A DNA stretch of 64,000 nt from Komagataeibacter sp. FNDCR2 (GCF_021295395.1 NZ_JAIWOU010000001.1:1487501-1551500); one strand, 5' to 3'. Shown: positions 1 to 9,697, counted from the stretch's first letter. Translations and numbers: made by a program. Notes: generated from the letters alone by a model not told the origin.

Positions 1-146
1 CAGTCCTGGACCTGACGGCGGGAGCAATTGACGCGACACCATGCAGCAACTGCCCGGCAATGCCAATATCCCCCGCCGCACGCGCACGCTTTGCGCGCAC
101 GGGATCGGTATGGATTCCGGCCGCGCCCTTCTATAGAAGAGGGAGC
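1..146. other. Left-edge region upstream of hisB
   Basis: No gene can be supported in these bases. They should hold the promoter of the histidine operon, but no convincing -35/-10 pair stands out. In many alphaproteobacteria a divergent hslV gene lies upstream of hisB; nothing here is long enough to show it. Confidence 0.4.
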
Positions 147-743
147 ATGAATACCCCACGCACAGCCACGGTCCACCGCGCCACCAGCGAGACCGACATT
201 ACCGTGACCATCAACCTGGACGGCACGGGCCAGACCCGCATCGATACCGGGATCGGCTTTTTCGACCATATGCTGACAGCCCTTGGCCGCCACAGCATGT
301 GTGACCTGGATGTGACTGCCCGGGGGGATCTGCATATCGACTACCACCATACGGTAGAGGATACGGGCATCGCGCTGGGCAAGGCCTTTGCGCAGGCGAT
401 TGGCGACAAGCGTGGCATCCGCCGCTATGGCAGCGCCACGGTCCCGCTGGATGAGGCGCTGTGCGAAGCCGTGATCGACATTTCGGGGCGTCCCTTCCTT
501 GCGTGGTCCGTCACCTTCGGGCGGGACAGGATCGGGGAAATGGACACGGAACTGTTCGAGGAATTTTTTCGCGCCTTCGCCATGAGCGCCCTTGTCACCC
601 TGCATGTGATTCAGCGCGCGGGCCATAACTGCCACCATATCGCCGAGGCCGCGTTCAAGGCGCTGGCCCGCGCCCTGCGCACGGCAAGCGAGGCGGACCC
701 CCGCGCGGGCGGCATCATCCCGTCCACCAAGGGCAGCCTGTGA
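147..743 (+). CDS. hisB: Imidazoleglycerol-phosphate dehydratase HisB (monofunctional)
   Basis: Cytoplasmic Mn-dependent enzyme that dehydrates imidazoleglycerol phosphate to imidazole-acetol phosphate, the sixth step of histidine synthesis. The 198-residue product has the usual length of the monofunctional family and no fused phosphatase domain. The metal-binding motif HHTVED is at residues 67-72 and its second-half counterpart is [10 protein letters not shown] near residue 160. I chose the ATG at 147, which follows the purine-rich GAAGAGGGAGC; the frame stays open upstream to 60, but that extension is not conserved in the family. It is the first gene of the histidine cluster visible here, and its stop overlaps the GTG start of the next gene (GTGA). 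Confidence 0.96.
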   Translation: MNTPRTATVHRATSETDITVTINLDGTGQTRIDTGIGFFDHMLTALGRHSMCDLDVTARGDLHIDYHHTVEDTGIALGKAFAQAIGDKRGIRRYGSATVPLDEALCEAVIDISGRPFLAWSVTFGRDRIGEMDTELFEEFFRAFAMSALVTLHVIQRAGHNCHHIAEAAFKALARALRTASEADPRAGGIIPSTKGSL

Positions 744-1120
744 CATTCTATACCGCCCTGCTGCCACCTGGGCGCGCCACGGGGCCGGCGTCATGGCCGG
801 TCATGGTGGCGGAGCGCATGTCGTGGCTGGTGCTGCTGTGCGGCTGGGTCGGGCTTGGGCTGCGCGGCTGCCCGGTCAGCGCGCTGGTGGCGGGCGGGGC
901 AAGCATCCTGATCGGGGCGTTCGCGCCCGTTGCCGTGCTCCTGCCGCTGCTGGCCGGGTTCCACCTGCTTCTGGCCCTGTGCATGCCCGGCCTGCGGCAG
1001 TGGGAACTGCGGCTGCGGGGCTACCGGCCCACGCGCGGCGTTTACGCCACCAGCCCCCGGGCCGCCCTGCTGCGCTGGATGGACCATGACCCGGCCCATC
1101 CCGTTTCCCCCCTGACATGA
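740..1120 (+). CDS. DUF2628-type small membrane protein of the his operon
   Basis: A 126-residue protein of unknown function. It has an N-terminal [10 protein letters not shown] segment and then two hydrophobic stretches (about residues 28-42 and 48-82, the latter long enough for two helices), ending in a basic tail, so it is probably an inner-membrane protein. The N-terminal pattern and position between hisB and hisH match the DUF2628 proteins found there in many alphaproteobacteria; assignment is from memory of that pattern. It starts at a GTG overlapping the hisB stop, and its own stop overlaps the hisH start (ATGA), so translation is probably coupled. No catalytic motif is visible, and a role in histidine synthesis is suggested only by position. 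Confidence 0.72.
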   Translation: MTFYTALLPPGRATGPASWPVMVAERMSWLVLLCGWVGLGLRGCPVSALVAGGASILIGAFAPVAVLLPLLAGFHLLLALCMPGLRQWELRLRGYRPTRGVYATSPRAALLRWMDHDPAHPVSPLT

Positions 1121-1803
1121 GACATCCCATGCCCGCGCATACCCGCACCCAGTCCATAGTGGTGATCGACTATAATGGCGGCAACCTTGCGTCCGCCGCG
1201 CGTGCGCTGGCGCGCGCGGCGCACGATGGCGGCCTCGACGCCGATGTCACCATCACCGCGGACCCGCAGGCCGTGCGGCGGGCCGACCGGATCGTCCTGC
1301 CGGGACAGGGCGCCTTTGCCGACTGCGCATCCGGTCTCGATGCCAAGCCGGGCCTGCGTGACGCGATCGTGGATGCGACCGATAACGGGGTGCCCTTCCT
1401 TGGTATCTGCGTGGGCATGCAGCTTATGGCCGAACGCGGGCGCGAACATGGCGTGACCCCCGGCTTCGGCTGGATCGCGGGGGAAATACGGCTTATGGAC
1501 GCACCCGACCTGCGCCTGCCGCAGATGGGGTGGAACCAGCTTGAATTCACACCCGGCGCGCACCCCCTGACCGAAGGGCTGGATGCGGACGCCCATGGCT
1601 ATTTCGTCCATTCCTTCGCCCTGGCGCAGTACGATCCGGCCGACATGGTGGCCATGACCGATTATGGCGGGCAGGTTCCGGCCATCGTGGCGCGCGGCAA
1701 CCGGGCGGGCACGCAGTTCCATGTGGAAAAAAGCCAGAAGGTGGGCCTGCGCATCCTGTCCAACTTCCTGCGCTGGACCCCCGCGCCGGACACCACGCCA
1801 TGA
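1117..1803 (+). CDS. hisH: Imidazole glycerol phosphate synthase, glutaminase subunit HisH
   Basis: Class I glutamine amidotransferase that releases ammonia from glutamine and channels it to HisF, forming imidazoleglycerol phosphate and AICAR. The 228-residue product has the nucleophile Cys98 in GICVGMQL, the oxyanion-strand PGQGAF near residue 62, and His202/Glu204 in FHVEKSQ completing the triad. The ATG at 1117 overlaps the preceding stop, although Met5 is an alternative start. The gene ends in an ATGA overlap with the following GNAT-HisA gene. Its partner HisF is encoded two genes downstream. Confidence 0.96.
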   Translation: MRHPMPAHTRTQSIVVIDYNGGNLASAARALARAAHDGGLDADVTITADPQAVRRADRIVLPGQGAFADCASGLDAKPGLRDAIVDATDNGVPFLGICVGMQLMAERGREHGVTPGFGWIAGEIRLMDAPDLRLPQMGWNQLEFTPGAHPLTEGLDADAHGYFVHSFALAQYDPADMVAMTDYGGQVPAIVARGNRAGTQFHVEKSQKVGLRILSNFLRWTPAPDTTP

Positions 1804-3155
1804 CACGGCGGAACATGTCCCCCGCCGGAACCATCCATGCCGAGCGGCTTCAGCGCATGGACGAGGATGACCTGCACGCCCTGTGCGACGCGACGAACGC
1901 CGCGATTCTGGAGGGCGGTGGATTCGGCTGGTTGGCCCCGCCCCCGCGTGAGACGCTGGAACGCTACTTCCGTGGCGTGCTGCTGGTGCCCGAGCGGCAG
2001 ATGTTCGTGGCCCGGCTGGACGGCATGATCGTGGGCTCCGCCCAGCTTGTCCGCCCGCCGCGCAATAACGAGGCGCAGGCCATGAGCGCCACGCTCATGC
2101 ATTTCTATATCGCGCCCTATGCGCGGCGGCTGGGGCTGGGCCGCCAGTTGCTGGCCGAGGTTGAAAACTGCGCGCGCAGCATGGGCTACCAGATCATCAA
2201 CCTTGATGTACGCGAGACCCAGACCGAGGCCGTCCGCCTGTTCCGCAACTGCGGATTCCACCACTGGGGCACCCACCCCAGCTATGCCCGCACGGACGGG
2301 CGGACCGTCCGTGGCCTGTTCTTCACCAAACGCCTGCAGGATGACGAGCGGATCGTACCCGCCCACCCGCAGGATGCCTCAACCCCCATTCCTGCAGCAG
2401 GACATGCCCCCGTGACCGGACACAGCCTGACCCTCTATCCCGCCATCGACCTCAAGGACGGCACATGCGTGCGCCTGCGCCGGGGCGAGATGGACAACGC
2501 CACCGTCTATTCCGATGATCCGGGCGCACAGGCGCTGGCATGGATCCGTGCCGGCTGCACATGGCTGCATGTGGTGGACCTGAACGGCGCTTTCGCCGGG
2601 CGTTCGGCCAATACCGAAGCCATCGAGGCCATTATCGCCAATGCCTCGGTCCCGGTGCAGCTGGGCGGTGGCCTGCGTGATCTGGACAGTATCGGCAAAT
2701 GGCTCAATGTCGGGATCAGCCGTGTCATCCTGGGCAGCGTGGCGGTCAAGAACCCCGAACTGGTGCGCGAGGCCTGCCGCCTGTTTCCCGACCGCATCGT
2801 GGCGGGCATCGACGCCCGCAGCGGCCAGGTCGCGACCGAGGGCTGGGCCGAAACATCGGAAATGAAGGCGGTGGAGCTGGGCCTGCGCATGCAGGACGCA
2901 GGGGTCGCCGCCGTCATCTTTACCGAGATCAGCCGTGACGGCATGCTGACCGGAATCGACATCGAACAGACCGCCGACATGGCCAATGCGCTGTCCATTC
3001 CGGTCATCGCCAGTGGCGGGGTTGGCTCCCTGTCGCATCTGGAAGCCCTGCGCGCCGCCACGGCGCGCGCACCGGGCATCGAGGGCGTGATCGTGGGCCG
3101 CGCGCTGTATGACGGGCGGATCGACCTGAGCGAAGCCCTGCGGGTTCTGGCCTGA
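1800..3155 (+). CDS. hisA: GNAT acetyltransferase-HisA in-frame fusion (451 aa)
   Basis: One uninterrupted frame carries two domains. Residues about 10-178 are a GCN5-related N-acetyltransferase: the acetyl-CoA pyrophosphate loop RRLGLG is at 109-114 after the strand HFYIAP, and LFRNCGF at 147-153 is the usual GNAT motif B. Residues about 209-451 are a full phosphoribosylformimino-AICAR-phosphate isomerase (HisA, fourth histidine step), a (beta/alpha)8 barrel with catalytic-position aspartates D217 (YPAID) and D338 (GIDAR) and phosphate-binding GGG and ASGGVG loops. A roughly 28-residue Pro/Ala-rich linker joins them. The start overlaps the hisH stop (ATGA) and the stop overlaps the hisF start. 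An in-frame GTG at 2412 with a good Shine-Dalgarno could also give HisA alone (247 aa). The GNAT substrate is unknown. Confidence 0.9.
   Translation: MTRRNMSPAGTIHAERLQRMDEDDLHALCDATNAAILEGGGFGWLAPPPRETLERYFRGVLLVPERQMFVARLDGMIVGSAQLVRPPRNNEAQAMSATLMHFYIAPYARRLGLGRQLLAEVENCARSMGYQIINLDVRETQTEAVRLFRNCGFHHWGTHPSYARTDGRTVRGLFFTKRLQDDERIVPAHPQDASTPIPAAGHAPVTGHSLTLYPAIDLKDGTCVRLRRGEMDNATVYSDDPGAQALAWIRAGCTWLHVVDLNGAFAGRSANTEAIEAIIANASVPVQLGGGLRDLDSIGKWLNVGISRVILGSVAVKNPELVREACRLFPDRIVAGIDARSGQVATEGWAETSEMKAVELGLRMQDAGVAAVIFTEISRDGMLTGIDIEQTADMANALSIPVIASGGVGSLSHLEALRAATARAPGIEGVIVGRALYDGRIDLSEALRVLA
2397..2414 (+). promoter_or_regulatory. Internal ribosome-binding site and GTG start for stand-alone HisA
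   Basis: GCAGGA at 2397-2402 lies 9 bases before an in-frame GTG at 2412, seven codons before the conserved LYPAID start of the HisA barrel. It would yield a 247-residue HisA, the normal family length, from within the GNAT-HisA frame. The layout is visible in the sequence; use of the site is inference. Confidence 0.5.
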
Positions 3156-3916
3156 TGCTGAAGCTGCGCGTCATCCCCTGCCTTGATGTCAAGAACGGCC
3201 GTGTGGTCAAGGGCGTCAACTTCGTCTCCCTGCGCGATGCGGGCGACCCGGTGGAGCAGGCCGCCGTTTATGACGCGGCGGGGGCGGATGAGCTGACGTT
3301 CCTGGACATTACGGCCAGCAATGAAAACCGCGACACCATCCTTGATGTCGTCAGCCGCACGGCGGAGCGGATTTTCCTGCCGCTTACGGTGGGCGGCGGC
3401 GTGCGCACCACCGATGACATGCGCCGCCTGCTGCTGGCGGGCGCCGATAAATGCGCCATGAATTCCGCCGCCGTCTCCCGCCCCGAACTGGTGAGCGAGG
3501 CGGCACGGAAATTCGGCAGCCAGTGCGTGGTGGTCGCCATCGACGCGCGCAGCGATGGCCATGGCTCATGGGAGGTCTATACCCATGGCGGCCGCACGCC
3601 CACCGGCCGCAACGTGATCGACTGGTGCGGGGAAGTGGCCGAACGTGGCGCGGGTGAAATCCTGCTGACCAGCATGGACCGTGACGGCACGGGCAAGGGC
3701 TTCGACCTTGACCTGCTGCGCGCGGCCAATGCGCGCGTGCGCATTCCCATCGTGGCGTCCGGGGGCGTGGGCGAACTGGCGCATTTTGTCGAAGGCGCGC
3801 GCGCGGGCGCCACCGGCCTGCTGGCGGCCAGCGTGTTCCATTTCGGCCAGTTCACCATTCCCCAGGTCAAGCAGACGCTGGATAAAGCCGGTCTGCCGGT
3901 CCGCCAGACGGTCTGA
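3155..3916 (+). CDS. hisF: Imidazole glycerol phosphate synthase, cyclase subunit HisF
   Basis: Cyclase subunit of imidazoleglycerol-phosphate synthase, which uses ammonia from HisH to convert PRFAR to imidazoleglycerol phosphate and AICAR. The 253-residue (beta/alpha)8 barrel has the two catalytic aspartates at exactly the family positions, D11 (PCLD) and D130 (VAID). Phosphate-binding loops TVGGGVR and ASGGVG are present. The start codon overlaps the preceding stop (TGATG), so it is translationally coupled to the HisA frame. A 31-base gap separates it from hisE. Confidence 0.97.
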   Translation: MLKLRVIPCLDVKNGRVVKGVNFVSLRDAGDPVEQAAVYDAAGADELTFLDITASNENRDTILDVVSRTAERIFLPLTVGGGVRTTDDMRRLLLAGADKCAMNSAAVSRPELVSEAARKFGSQCVVVAIDARSDGHGSWEVYTHGGRTPTGRNVIDWCGEVAERGAGEILLTSMDRDGTGKGFDLDLLRAANARVRIPIVASGGVGELAHFVEGARAGATGLLAASVFHFGQFTIPQVKQTLDKAGLPVRQTV

Positions 3917-3947
3917 TTTCCCTTTTTCTGCCTATCGGAGCATTGCC

Positions 3948-4361
3948 ATGGCCAAGCCAGACAAATCCCGCAAGAACGCCCCGGCCAAGTCCGCCGCCGC
4001 TACCGTGAAGCCGGAAGCCGTGGGCCCGGCCACCCCCGATGTGCTGGACCGTCTGTTCGCAGTTGTGGAGTCACGCCGGGGCACGGATCCGTCCATCAGC
4101 CATTCCGCCCGGCTGCTGGCCCGCGGGCGGCGCAAGATCGCCCAGAAATTCGGGGAGGAAGCCGTCGAATGCCTGATCGAGGCCGTGGCGGGCAACCGCG
4201 AGGAACTGGTCAGCGAAAGTGCCGACGTACTCTACCACCTGATCGTGATGTGGGTGGATGCCGGTGTGACGGCCGCCGATGTCTGGGCCGAACTCCAGCG
4301 CCGCGAAGGCACCAGCGGCGTGGCCGAAAAGGCGGCGCGCCCGCGCGATCCGCTGGCCTGA
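3948..4361 (+). CDS. hisE: Phosphoribosyl-ATP pyrophosphatase HisE
   Basis: Hydrolyses phosphoribosyl-ATP to phosphoribosyl-AMP, the second histidine step. The protein has 137 residues with a MazG-like all-alpha fold: the acidic metal-binding motif EEAVE lies in [13 protein letters not shown], and [11 protein letters not shown] supplies the second. The first 28 residues are a Lys/Ala-rich low-complexity extension before the family domain. The ATG at 3948 follows TCGGAG with a 7-base spacer; the frame is open further upstream inside hisF but that part is not coding-like. No HisI domain is fused, so phosphoribosyl-AMP cyclohydrolase must be encoded elsewhere. Confidence 0.94.
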   Translation: MAKPDKSRKNAPAKSAAATVKPEAVGPATPDVLDRLFAVVESRRGTDPSISHSARLLARGRRKIAQKFGEEAVECLIEAVAGNREELVSESADVLYHLIVMWVDAGVTAADVWAELQRREGTSGVAEKAARPRDPLA

Positions 4362-4388
4362 TTTCCAACCTGTAACAGGAGAAAGCCC

Positions 4389-4766
4389 ATGGCCGTAAGC
4401 GGCATCGGTCCCTACGACCCGCAGAATATCTTTGCCCGCATCCTGCGCGGCGAACTGCCGTGCAAGAAGGTGTACGAGGATGAATACGCCCTCGCCTTCC
4501 ACGACATCGCGCCCAAGGCCCCCGTGCATGTGCTGGTCATACCCAAAGGGGCCTATGTCTCCTTCGCCGATTTCAGCCACACCGCATCCGAGGCCGAAAT
4601 CGTGGGCTTCACGCGGGCGATCGGTACGGTAAGCCGCACGCTGGGGCTGGAGCCGCGCGGCTACCGGCTGCTCTCCAACGTAGGTGAGGAAGCCGGGCAG
4701 GAAGTGCCGCATTTCCATGTCCACCTGTTCGGTGGCAAGGCGCTGGGGGCCATGCTGCCCGGCTGA
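4389..4766 (+). CDS. HIT-family nucleotide-binding hydrolase (HinT-like)
   Basis: A 125-residue histidine-triad protein of the HinT/PKCI branch, probably a purine nucleoside phosphoramidate hydrolase in the cytoplasm. The catalytic triad HFHVH is at 108-112, preceded by the conserved NVGEEAGQEVP. The start is set by ACAGGAGA 8 bases upstream. It follows hisE by 27 bases and is probably the last gene of the histidine transcript; hisE-HIT pairing recurs in alphaproteobacteria. Its stop is only about 10 bases from the stop of the convergent ABC transporter gene, and no hairpin terminator is visible between them. Confidence 0.92.
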   Translation: MAVSGIGPYDPQNIFARILRGELPCKKVYEDEYALAFHDIAPKAPVHVLVIPKGAYVSFADFSHTASEAEIVGFTRAIGTVSRTLGLEPRGYRLLSNVGEEAGQEVPHFHVHLFGGKALGAMLPG

Positions 4767-4775
4767 TGGAGGGCG

Positions 4776-6560
4776 CTAGCGGGACTGGATCTCGAACAGT
4801 TCGCGGTAGATCCCCTCCCGCCGGGCCATGAGTTCGGCGTGGGTGCCATCTTCCCATACCCGCCCGTGGCGGAAGACGATAATGCGGTCCAGGCCCATGA
4901 CCGTGGAAAGCCGGTGCGCGATCACCAGGACCGTCCGCCCGGCCATGAGGCGCTCCATCGCCTGCTGCACCAGCATTTCGGAATGGGAATCGAGGCTTGA
5001 TGTCGCCTCATCCATGATGACGATGCGCGCCCGGCTCAGGAAAGCGCGGGCGATGACGATACGCTGCCTTTCCCCGCCCGACAGCTTGACGCCACGCTCC
5101 CCCACCATGGTGGCGTAACCGCGTGGCAGGCGGTCGATGAAATCCGCCGCGTTGGCCTGCCGCGCCGCATGGGCGATTTCGGCGGCCGTGGCGCCGGGGC
5201 GGCCATAGGCGATGTTTTCCGCCACCGAACGATGGAACAGGACGGGTTCCTGCGGCACGATGGCAATCTGCCCGCGCAGGCTCGCCTGCGTGACGGTGCT
5301 GATATCGATCCCGTCAATGGTGATCTGGCCGCTTCCCACATCATAAAGCCGCTGCAGCAGCCGTGTCAGCGTGGTCTTGCCCGAGCCGGACGGCCCGACC
5401 AGCGCGATCCTGCTGCCGGGGGCGATATCAAGGTTCAGATTATCGAACAGCAGATGCCCGTTCTGGCGGGCATAGCCAAAATCCACATGCTGGAAACGGA
5501 TATGCCCCGCCGTGACCGCAAGCACGCCAGCGCCCGGTGCATCGGCCACATCGGGCTGCATGTGGAACAGGGCGACAAGCTCACCCATCTCGTTGACCGA
5601 GCGCTGCACGACCGAGATCTGCTGGCCAATATCGCGCAGGTAGCCCTGGATCACGAACATCATGGTCAGCACGTAAGCGACATCCCCCGCTCCCGCGCGG
5701 CCCCTGGCCCATAGCAGCGCAACCCCCGCGATCAGTACCATGCGCATGATCAGGGCGGCCAGATTCTGCAGGTTGGCGCTATCCGTGCCGCGCAGCCACG
5801 ACCGCAGCATGCGCCCGCGCCAGCGGTTCGCGACCCATGCCAGCCGGGCCTCCTCGCGCGCTTCCGCGCCATGGGCCTTGACCACCGCGTTGCATGTCAC
5901 CGCATCGGACAGGGTAGCCCCCATGCGCGTGTCCCACCGATTGGCCAGTTGGGCAGACGGGGCGACATAGCCCAGCGTCAGCCTGACCGACAGCGCGATC
6001 AGCGCCACGGACCCCACCGCGAGCACCAGCCCCATCAGCGCCCAGTGGAACGCCAGCACGCCGGTCGTGACGCACAGGACGATCACCTCCGGCGCGAGCA
6101 TGAGCAAAAGCGTATCGCCCAGTGTGTCGATCGCACCCAGCCCGCGCGTGATCCGCCTTACGGTGGAGCCGGCGAAATTGCTGGCGTGCCATTCGCTGGA
6201 AAAACGCTGCACACGGGCGAACGCCTCCGTCACGATGCCGTACATAACGCGCGAGGTCAGATGGGAAATGGACACATACGCCATGCGACGGGCCGCGATC
6301 CCGCCCACGCCCAGCCCGGTCAGGCCCGCCACGTCCCACAGCACGTGATGCAGCGCCGCCCCCTGCGCGGGGCGAGATACGCCATCGACCAGCCAGCCCG
6401 CCAGCAGGGGCATCATGACATCGGCCACGGTGGCAATGGTGATCCCCGCCAGCGTCCATGCCAGACAGACCGGCTGCGCCCGCCACCTGCGCCATACAAA
6501 GCCCAGCACATCGGAAAATTCATGTCGCCCCGCTACCGGGCGCGAAGGGAAAAAGGCCAT
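4776..6560 (-). CDS. ABC exporter, fused membrane and ATPase domains
   Basis: Half-size ABC exporter of 594 residues: six predicted transmembrane helices in the first 310 residues and one nucleotide-binding domain. From the chosen start, Walker A GPSGSGKT is near 389-396, the Q-loop at VPQEP, signature LSGGE near 493, Walker B IVIMDE near 513 and the H-loop IAHRLST near 548. It should work as a homodimer in the inner membrane; MsbA-, Atm1- or multidrug-type subfamilies cannot be told apart and the substrate is unknown. The ATG at 6560 has AGGA 10 bases upstream; ATG 6569 and a TTG at 6605 are alternatives. It is divergent from nth and convergent with the HIT gene. Confidence 0.9.
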   Translation of the reverse strand: MAFFPSRPVAGRHEFSDVLGFVWRRWRAQPVCLAWTLAGITIATVADVMMPLLAGWLVDGVSRPAQGAALHHVLWDVAGLTGLGVGGIAARRMAYVSISHLTSRVMYGIVTEAFARVQRFSSEWHASNFAGSTVRRITRGLGAIDTLGDTLLLMLAPEVIVLCVTTGVLAFHWALMGLVLAVGSVALIALSVRLTLGYVAPSAQLANRWDTRMGATLSDAVTCNAVVKAHGAEAREEARLAWVANRWRGRMLRSWLRGTDSANLQNLAALIMRMVLIAGVALLWARGRAGAGDVAYVLTMMFVIQGYLRDIGQQISVVQRSVNEMGELVALFHMQPDVADAPGAGVLAVTAGHIRFQHVDFGYARQNGHLLFDNLNLDIAPGSRIALVGPSGSGKTTLTRLLQRLYDVGSGQITIDGIDISTVTQASLRGQIAIVPQEPVLFHRSVAENIAYGRPGATAAEIAHAARQANAADFIDRLPRGYATMVGERGVKLSGGERQRIVIARAFLSRARIVIMDEATSSLDSHSEMLVQQAMERLMAGRTVLVIAHRLSTVMGLDRIIVFRHGRVWEDGTHAELMARREGIYRELFEIQSR

Positions 6561-6735
6561 TACCACCATGTCCTGATGCCGGAGAACCGGGAAACCACAC
6601 CGCAAGAAGGGCCGGAAGGACTAGCCCCCGCATGGCCCATACGCAAGGGCACGGCCCCGGTCGCCCGGGGTGGGCGATTTACATGAATCCCCCAAAAGCC
6701 CCACAATGCCATGCGACCACACCAGCGAGCAGCCA

Positions 6736-7443
6736 ATGAAAACACCAACCCGCCGCACCAGACCCGCACGCCGCAACATGACGCTGGCGGAAGTGCGGGC
6801 CTTCATCACCCAACTGGCCGCGGCCAATCCCGATGCGCGAAGCGAACTCAATTTCGTGGATGACTACACCCTGCTGGTGGCGGTGGTCCTGTCCGCGCAG
6901 GCGACCGATGCCTCGGTCAACAAAGCGACGGTCGCACTGTTCCATGACGCCCCGACCCCACGCACCATGGTGGAACTGGGGGAAGAAAAGGTGGGGGCCC
7001 ATATCCGCACCATCGGGCTGTGGCGGACCAAGGCGCGTAATGTGGTCGCCCTGTCGCGGCAACTGCTGGAGCGTTTCGATGGCAAGGTGCCGTTTGACCG
7101 CGCGGCGCTGGAATCCCTGCCCGGTGTCGGGCGCAAGACGGCGAATGTGGTGATGAACGTCGCATTCGGGGACAGCACCATGGCGGTGGACACCCATATT
7201 TTCCGTATCGGCAACCGTACGGGTCTGGCGCCGGGCACGACGCCGCGCGCGGTGGAGGACCAACTCCTGCGCCGCATCCCGGCTGACATGCTGCGCCCCG
7301 CCCATCACTGGCTGATCCTGCATGGACGGTATGTGTGCAAGGCCCGCAAGCCCGAATGCTGGCGCTGCCCCGCCTTTGATCCCTGCCAGTACCGCCTGAA
7401 GGAAGACCTGCGCGCCACGGGGCCGGGCACTGCCGCACCCTGA
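6736..7443 (+). CDS. nth: Endonuclease III (Nth), base-excision repair glycosylase/lyase
   Basis: Bifunctional DNA glycosylase and AP lyase that removes oxidised pyrimidines. From the ATG at 6736 the product has 235 residues. The helix-hairpin-helix LPGVGRKTANVV holds catalytic Lys134, and Asp152 (VDTHIFR) follows 18 residues later, the same spacing as in the E. coli enzyme. Four cysteines in the pattern C-x6-C-x2-C-x5-C near the C terminus bind the [4Fe-4S] cluster. Earlier in-frame starts exist (GTG 6670, ATG 6706) and ATG 6778 is the closest to the E. coli start. It stands alone between divergent and convergent neighbours. Confidence 0.95.
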   Translation: MKTPTRRTRPARRNMTLAEVRAFITQLAAANPDARSELNFVDDYTLLVAVVLSAQATDASVNKATVALFHDAPTPRTMVELGEEKVGAHIRTIGLWRTKARNVVALSRQLLERFDGKVPFDRAALESLPGVGRKTANVVMNVAFGDSTMAVDTHIFRIGNRTGLAPGTTPRAVEDQLLRRIPADMLRPAHHWLILHGRYVCKARKPECWRCPAFDPCQYRLKEDLRATGPGTAAP

Positions 7444-7482
7444 GACATTATTTTTAAATAACTCGTTGATAAAGTGGCTGGA

Positions 7483-9624
7483 CTATTCCGCCTGCGCCAT
7501 GGGCAGGTCGGGCACGCCCGCCCCACCGGGCCGCATGACCCATGGCCGCACGCCACGGACATGCCGGTCAGAGCGGATGTACACACCATCGCGGCCCTGC
7601 CGGTAAATGGCATAGGCGCCGTTACGCCACGTATCGAAACGCCCGATCAGCGGCATGCCGGGGCATCCCCGCCGGGCCGCGAGATCCACCAGCAACCGGC
7701 CCCCGTTGCATACCGCCCGCCCCGGTGGCGGGATGGAGGCGGATACAATCAGGATAATATCGCCCCCCGGCTCCCCGATACGGCAGATCCCCCCATGGCA
7801 GGCTAACGCACCCGCCTGTCCCTCCACCGGCAACAGCCCTGTGGGCAGGCCGGTCACCCGCCGCCATTCACGCAACGTGAACGGGTCCGGGCGCGCGCCG
7901 GGGCCGGTCAGAAGGGCATGGTCCGCCACCACTGCGGCCACACGCCCCTCCGGCGCGATGACAAGCACCGGCCGCGCCGCCACCAGCGGCGACATGACCG
8001 CAAGCACGATCGGCATGGCACCCACCAGCCGCACCCGCCCACGCCACAGGCACAACCAGCACAGACCGGCAAAAAACAGCACAAGCGCGCCATTGCCCAT
8101 GGCCGCCACCCCCACCCGCGCCATGGGCAGGCTGGCCACCATGCGCGCCAGCCACGCCACCACGCCAATCCCCCACCCCATGGGCACCAGCGCCAGCTTT
8201 TCCAGCCCCACGGGCATAAGCAGGACCGAAACCAGACCCCACGGCATGATCCATATGGACATGAGGGGCACGGCCAGCAGGTTCGCCATCACGAACCATG
8301 GCTGCACGGTACCGAAATGCGCCATCCCCACCGGAACGCACGCGCCACCCGCCAGCACGCTGGCCAGAAACGGGTGGGCGAGGCGTACTGCGACCCGTCG
8401 CCATAACGCGACCTCGTATCGCCATGCGGACAGGCGGGAACGAAGGGAGTCGAAACCCGCGATCAGCGCCATCACGGCGGCCACCGACATCTGTAGCGAC
8501 AGTTCGGCCACATTTTCTGGGTCAAGGCACAGCAGGAGCGTCACCGCCAGCGCGAGCGCGCGCATGGACATGGCGCGCCTGCCCGCCAGCAGGGCCATGA
8601 CCGCAAGCCCCGCCATGAACAGGCTGCGCAGGGCGGGAAGATGCCCGCCGGTCATAACAACGTAACCACCCCCCGCCAGCAGGGCGCAGACAGCCGCGAT
8701 CTGGCGGCATGGCCAGAACAGCGCCATCCGTTCCGACAGGGCCAGCCCCGCCCGTACCACCCCCATGACCAGCCCCATCACGATGGCCAGGTGCAGCCCC
8801 GCCACCGCCAGCAGGTGGGCAAGCCCGGCATCGGCGAAGGTGTCCCTTACCTCCGGGTCAATCGCACCCTCCGCGCCTACCAGCACCGTGGCGGCGACAG
8901 CCCCCCGCATGCCCGGCAGGGCCGCCCGGATTCGCGCCGCCATGACCTGCCGCAGGCGGGCGACGGCACTTTCCATTCCCGAAGGGCCATGCACATGCAG
9001 GCATGTAACCGGGCCAAGCGCGCGGCCATACCCGGCAAGCCCGTCGAACCACGCCCGGCGCTGGGCATCGTAACCACCCGGCAGGGCGGGAAAGGCAGGC
9101 GGTGTGAGCAGAGCGTAAACGGACACGCCATCACCCGCCACCGGCCGGGCCGGGTCATCGGGGCGCAGGCGCAGCAGCAGCCTGCGCCGGAGCGGCGGCA
9201 TGCCCGTATTGATGCCATCAAGGAATCGGGCATCGGCCAGAAGGAGTCGCCATGCCAGCGCGCCATCATGTCCGACCGCGCGCTCCACCCCCACCACACG
9301 GGCGGACAGATGCACGGCGCGGCGTGGCAGGTCGGGAAAAGGTGGTTGCCTGTGGGCCTGCGCCCATGCCAGCAGACAGCCCGCGGCAACCGCGCCCAGC
9401 ACGCCACACCCCACGCGCACCGGCAGGCGCGCGGGCCAGATCAGGCGCGCGGACAGACAGGCCACGACAGCCATGCCCGCCGCCAGCGCCCACACGCCCC
9501 CCGGCTCCCACCGCAGGGCGAAATACAGCACGATTCCCCCCGCCAGCAGCACGGGCAGCCACAGGACAAGGCCATCATGCTGCCCCCACAGCCACATGGC
9601 GGTCGCGACACGCATCCGCCGCAA
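7483..9624 (-). CDS. comEC: ComEC/Rec2-family DNA-uptake channel protein
   Basis: A 713-residue polytopic inner-membrane protein. It has an N-terminal hydrophobic region with a DUF4131-like extracytoplasmic domain (about residues 1-190) and the competence domain (about 215-500), containing the conserved GLAHLLAVAGLHLA and LPALRSLFMAGLA motifs. ComEC proteins form the channel for single-stranded DNA entry in transformation. The C-terminal region (about 545-713) has no HxHxDH motif, so the metallo-beta-lactamase nuclease domain of many homologues is missing, as in other alphaproteobacterial members. The gene converges on nth with a 39-base AT-rich gap and is divergent from gltX. Confidence 0.9.
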   Translation of the reverse strand: MRRMRVATAMWLWGQHDGLVLWLPVLLAGGIVLYFALRWEPGGVWALAAGMAVVACLSARLIWPARLPVRVGCGVLGAVAAGCLLAWAQAHRQPPFPDLPRRAVHLSARVVGVERAVGHDGALAWRLLLADARFLDGINTGMPPLRRRLLLRLRPDDPARPVAGDGVSVYALLTPPAFPALPGGYDAQRRAWFDGLAGYGRALGPVTCLHVHGPSGMESAVARLRQVMAARIRAALPGMRGAVAATVLVGAEGAIDPEVRDTFADAGLAHLLAVAGLHLAIVMGLVMGVVRAGLALSERMALFWPCRQIAAVCALLAGGGYVVMTGGHLPALRSLFMAGLAVMALLAGRRAMSMRALALAVTLLLCLDPENVAELSLQMSVAAVMALIAGFDSLRSRLSAWRYEVALWRRVAVRLAHPFLASVLAGGACVPVGMAHFGTVQPWFVMANLLAVPLMSIWIMPWGLVSVLLMPVGLEKLALVPMGWGIGVVAWLARMVASLPMARVGVAAMGNGALVLFFAGLCWLCLWRGRVRLVGAMPIVLAVMSPLVAARPVLVIAPEGRVAAVVADHALLTGPGARPDPFTLREWRRVTGLPTGLLPVEGQAGALACHGGICRIGEPGGDIILIVSASIPPPGRAVCNGGRLLVDLAARRGCPGMPLIGRFDTWRNGAYAIYRQGRDGVYIRSDRHVRGVRPWVMRPGGAGVPDLPMAQAE

Positions 9625-9697
9625 CCCCGCCCCGAGGCGTGACCCAAGGCGTATCCAGAACCCTGCAATATGCTGGCGCGGCAGAAGAACCCCCGTA

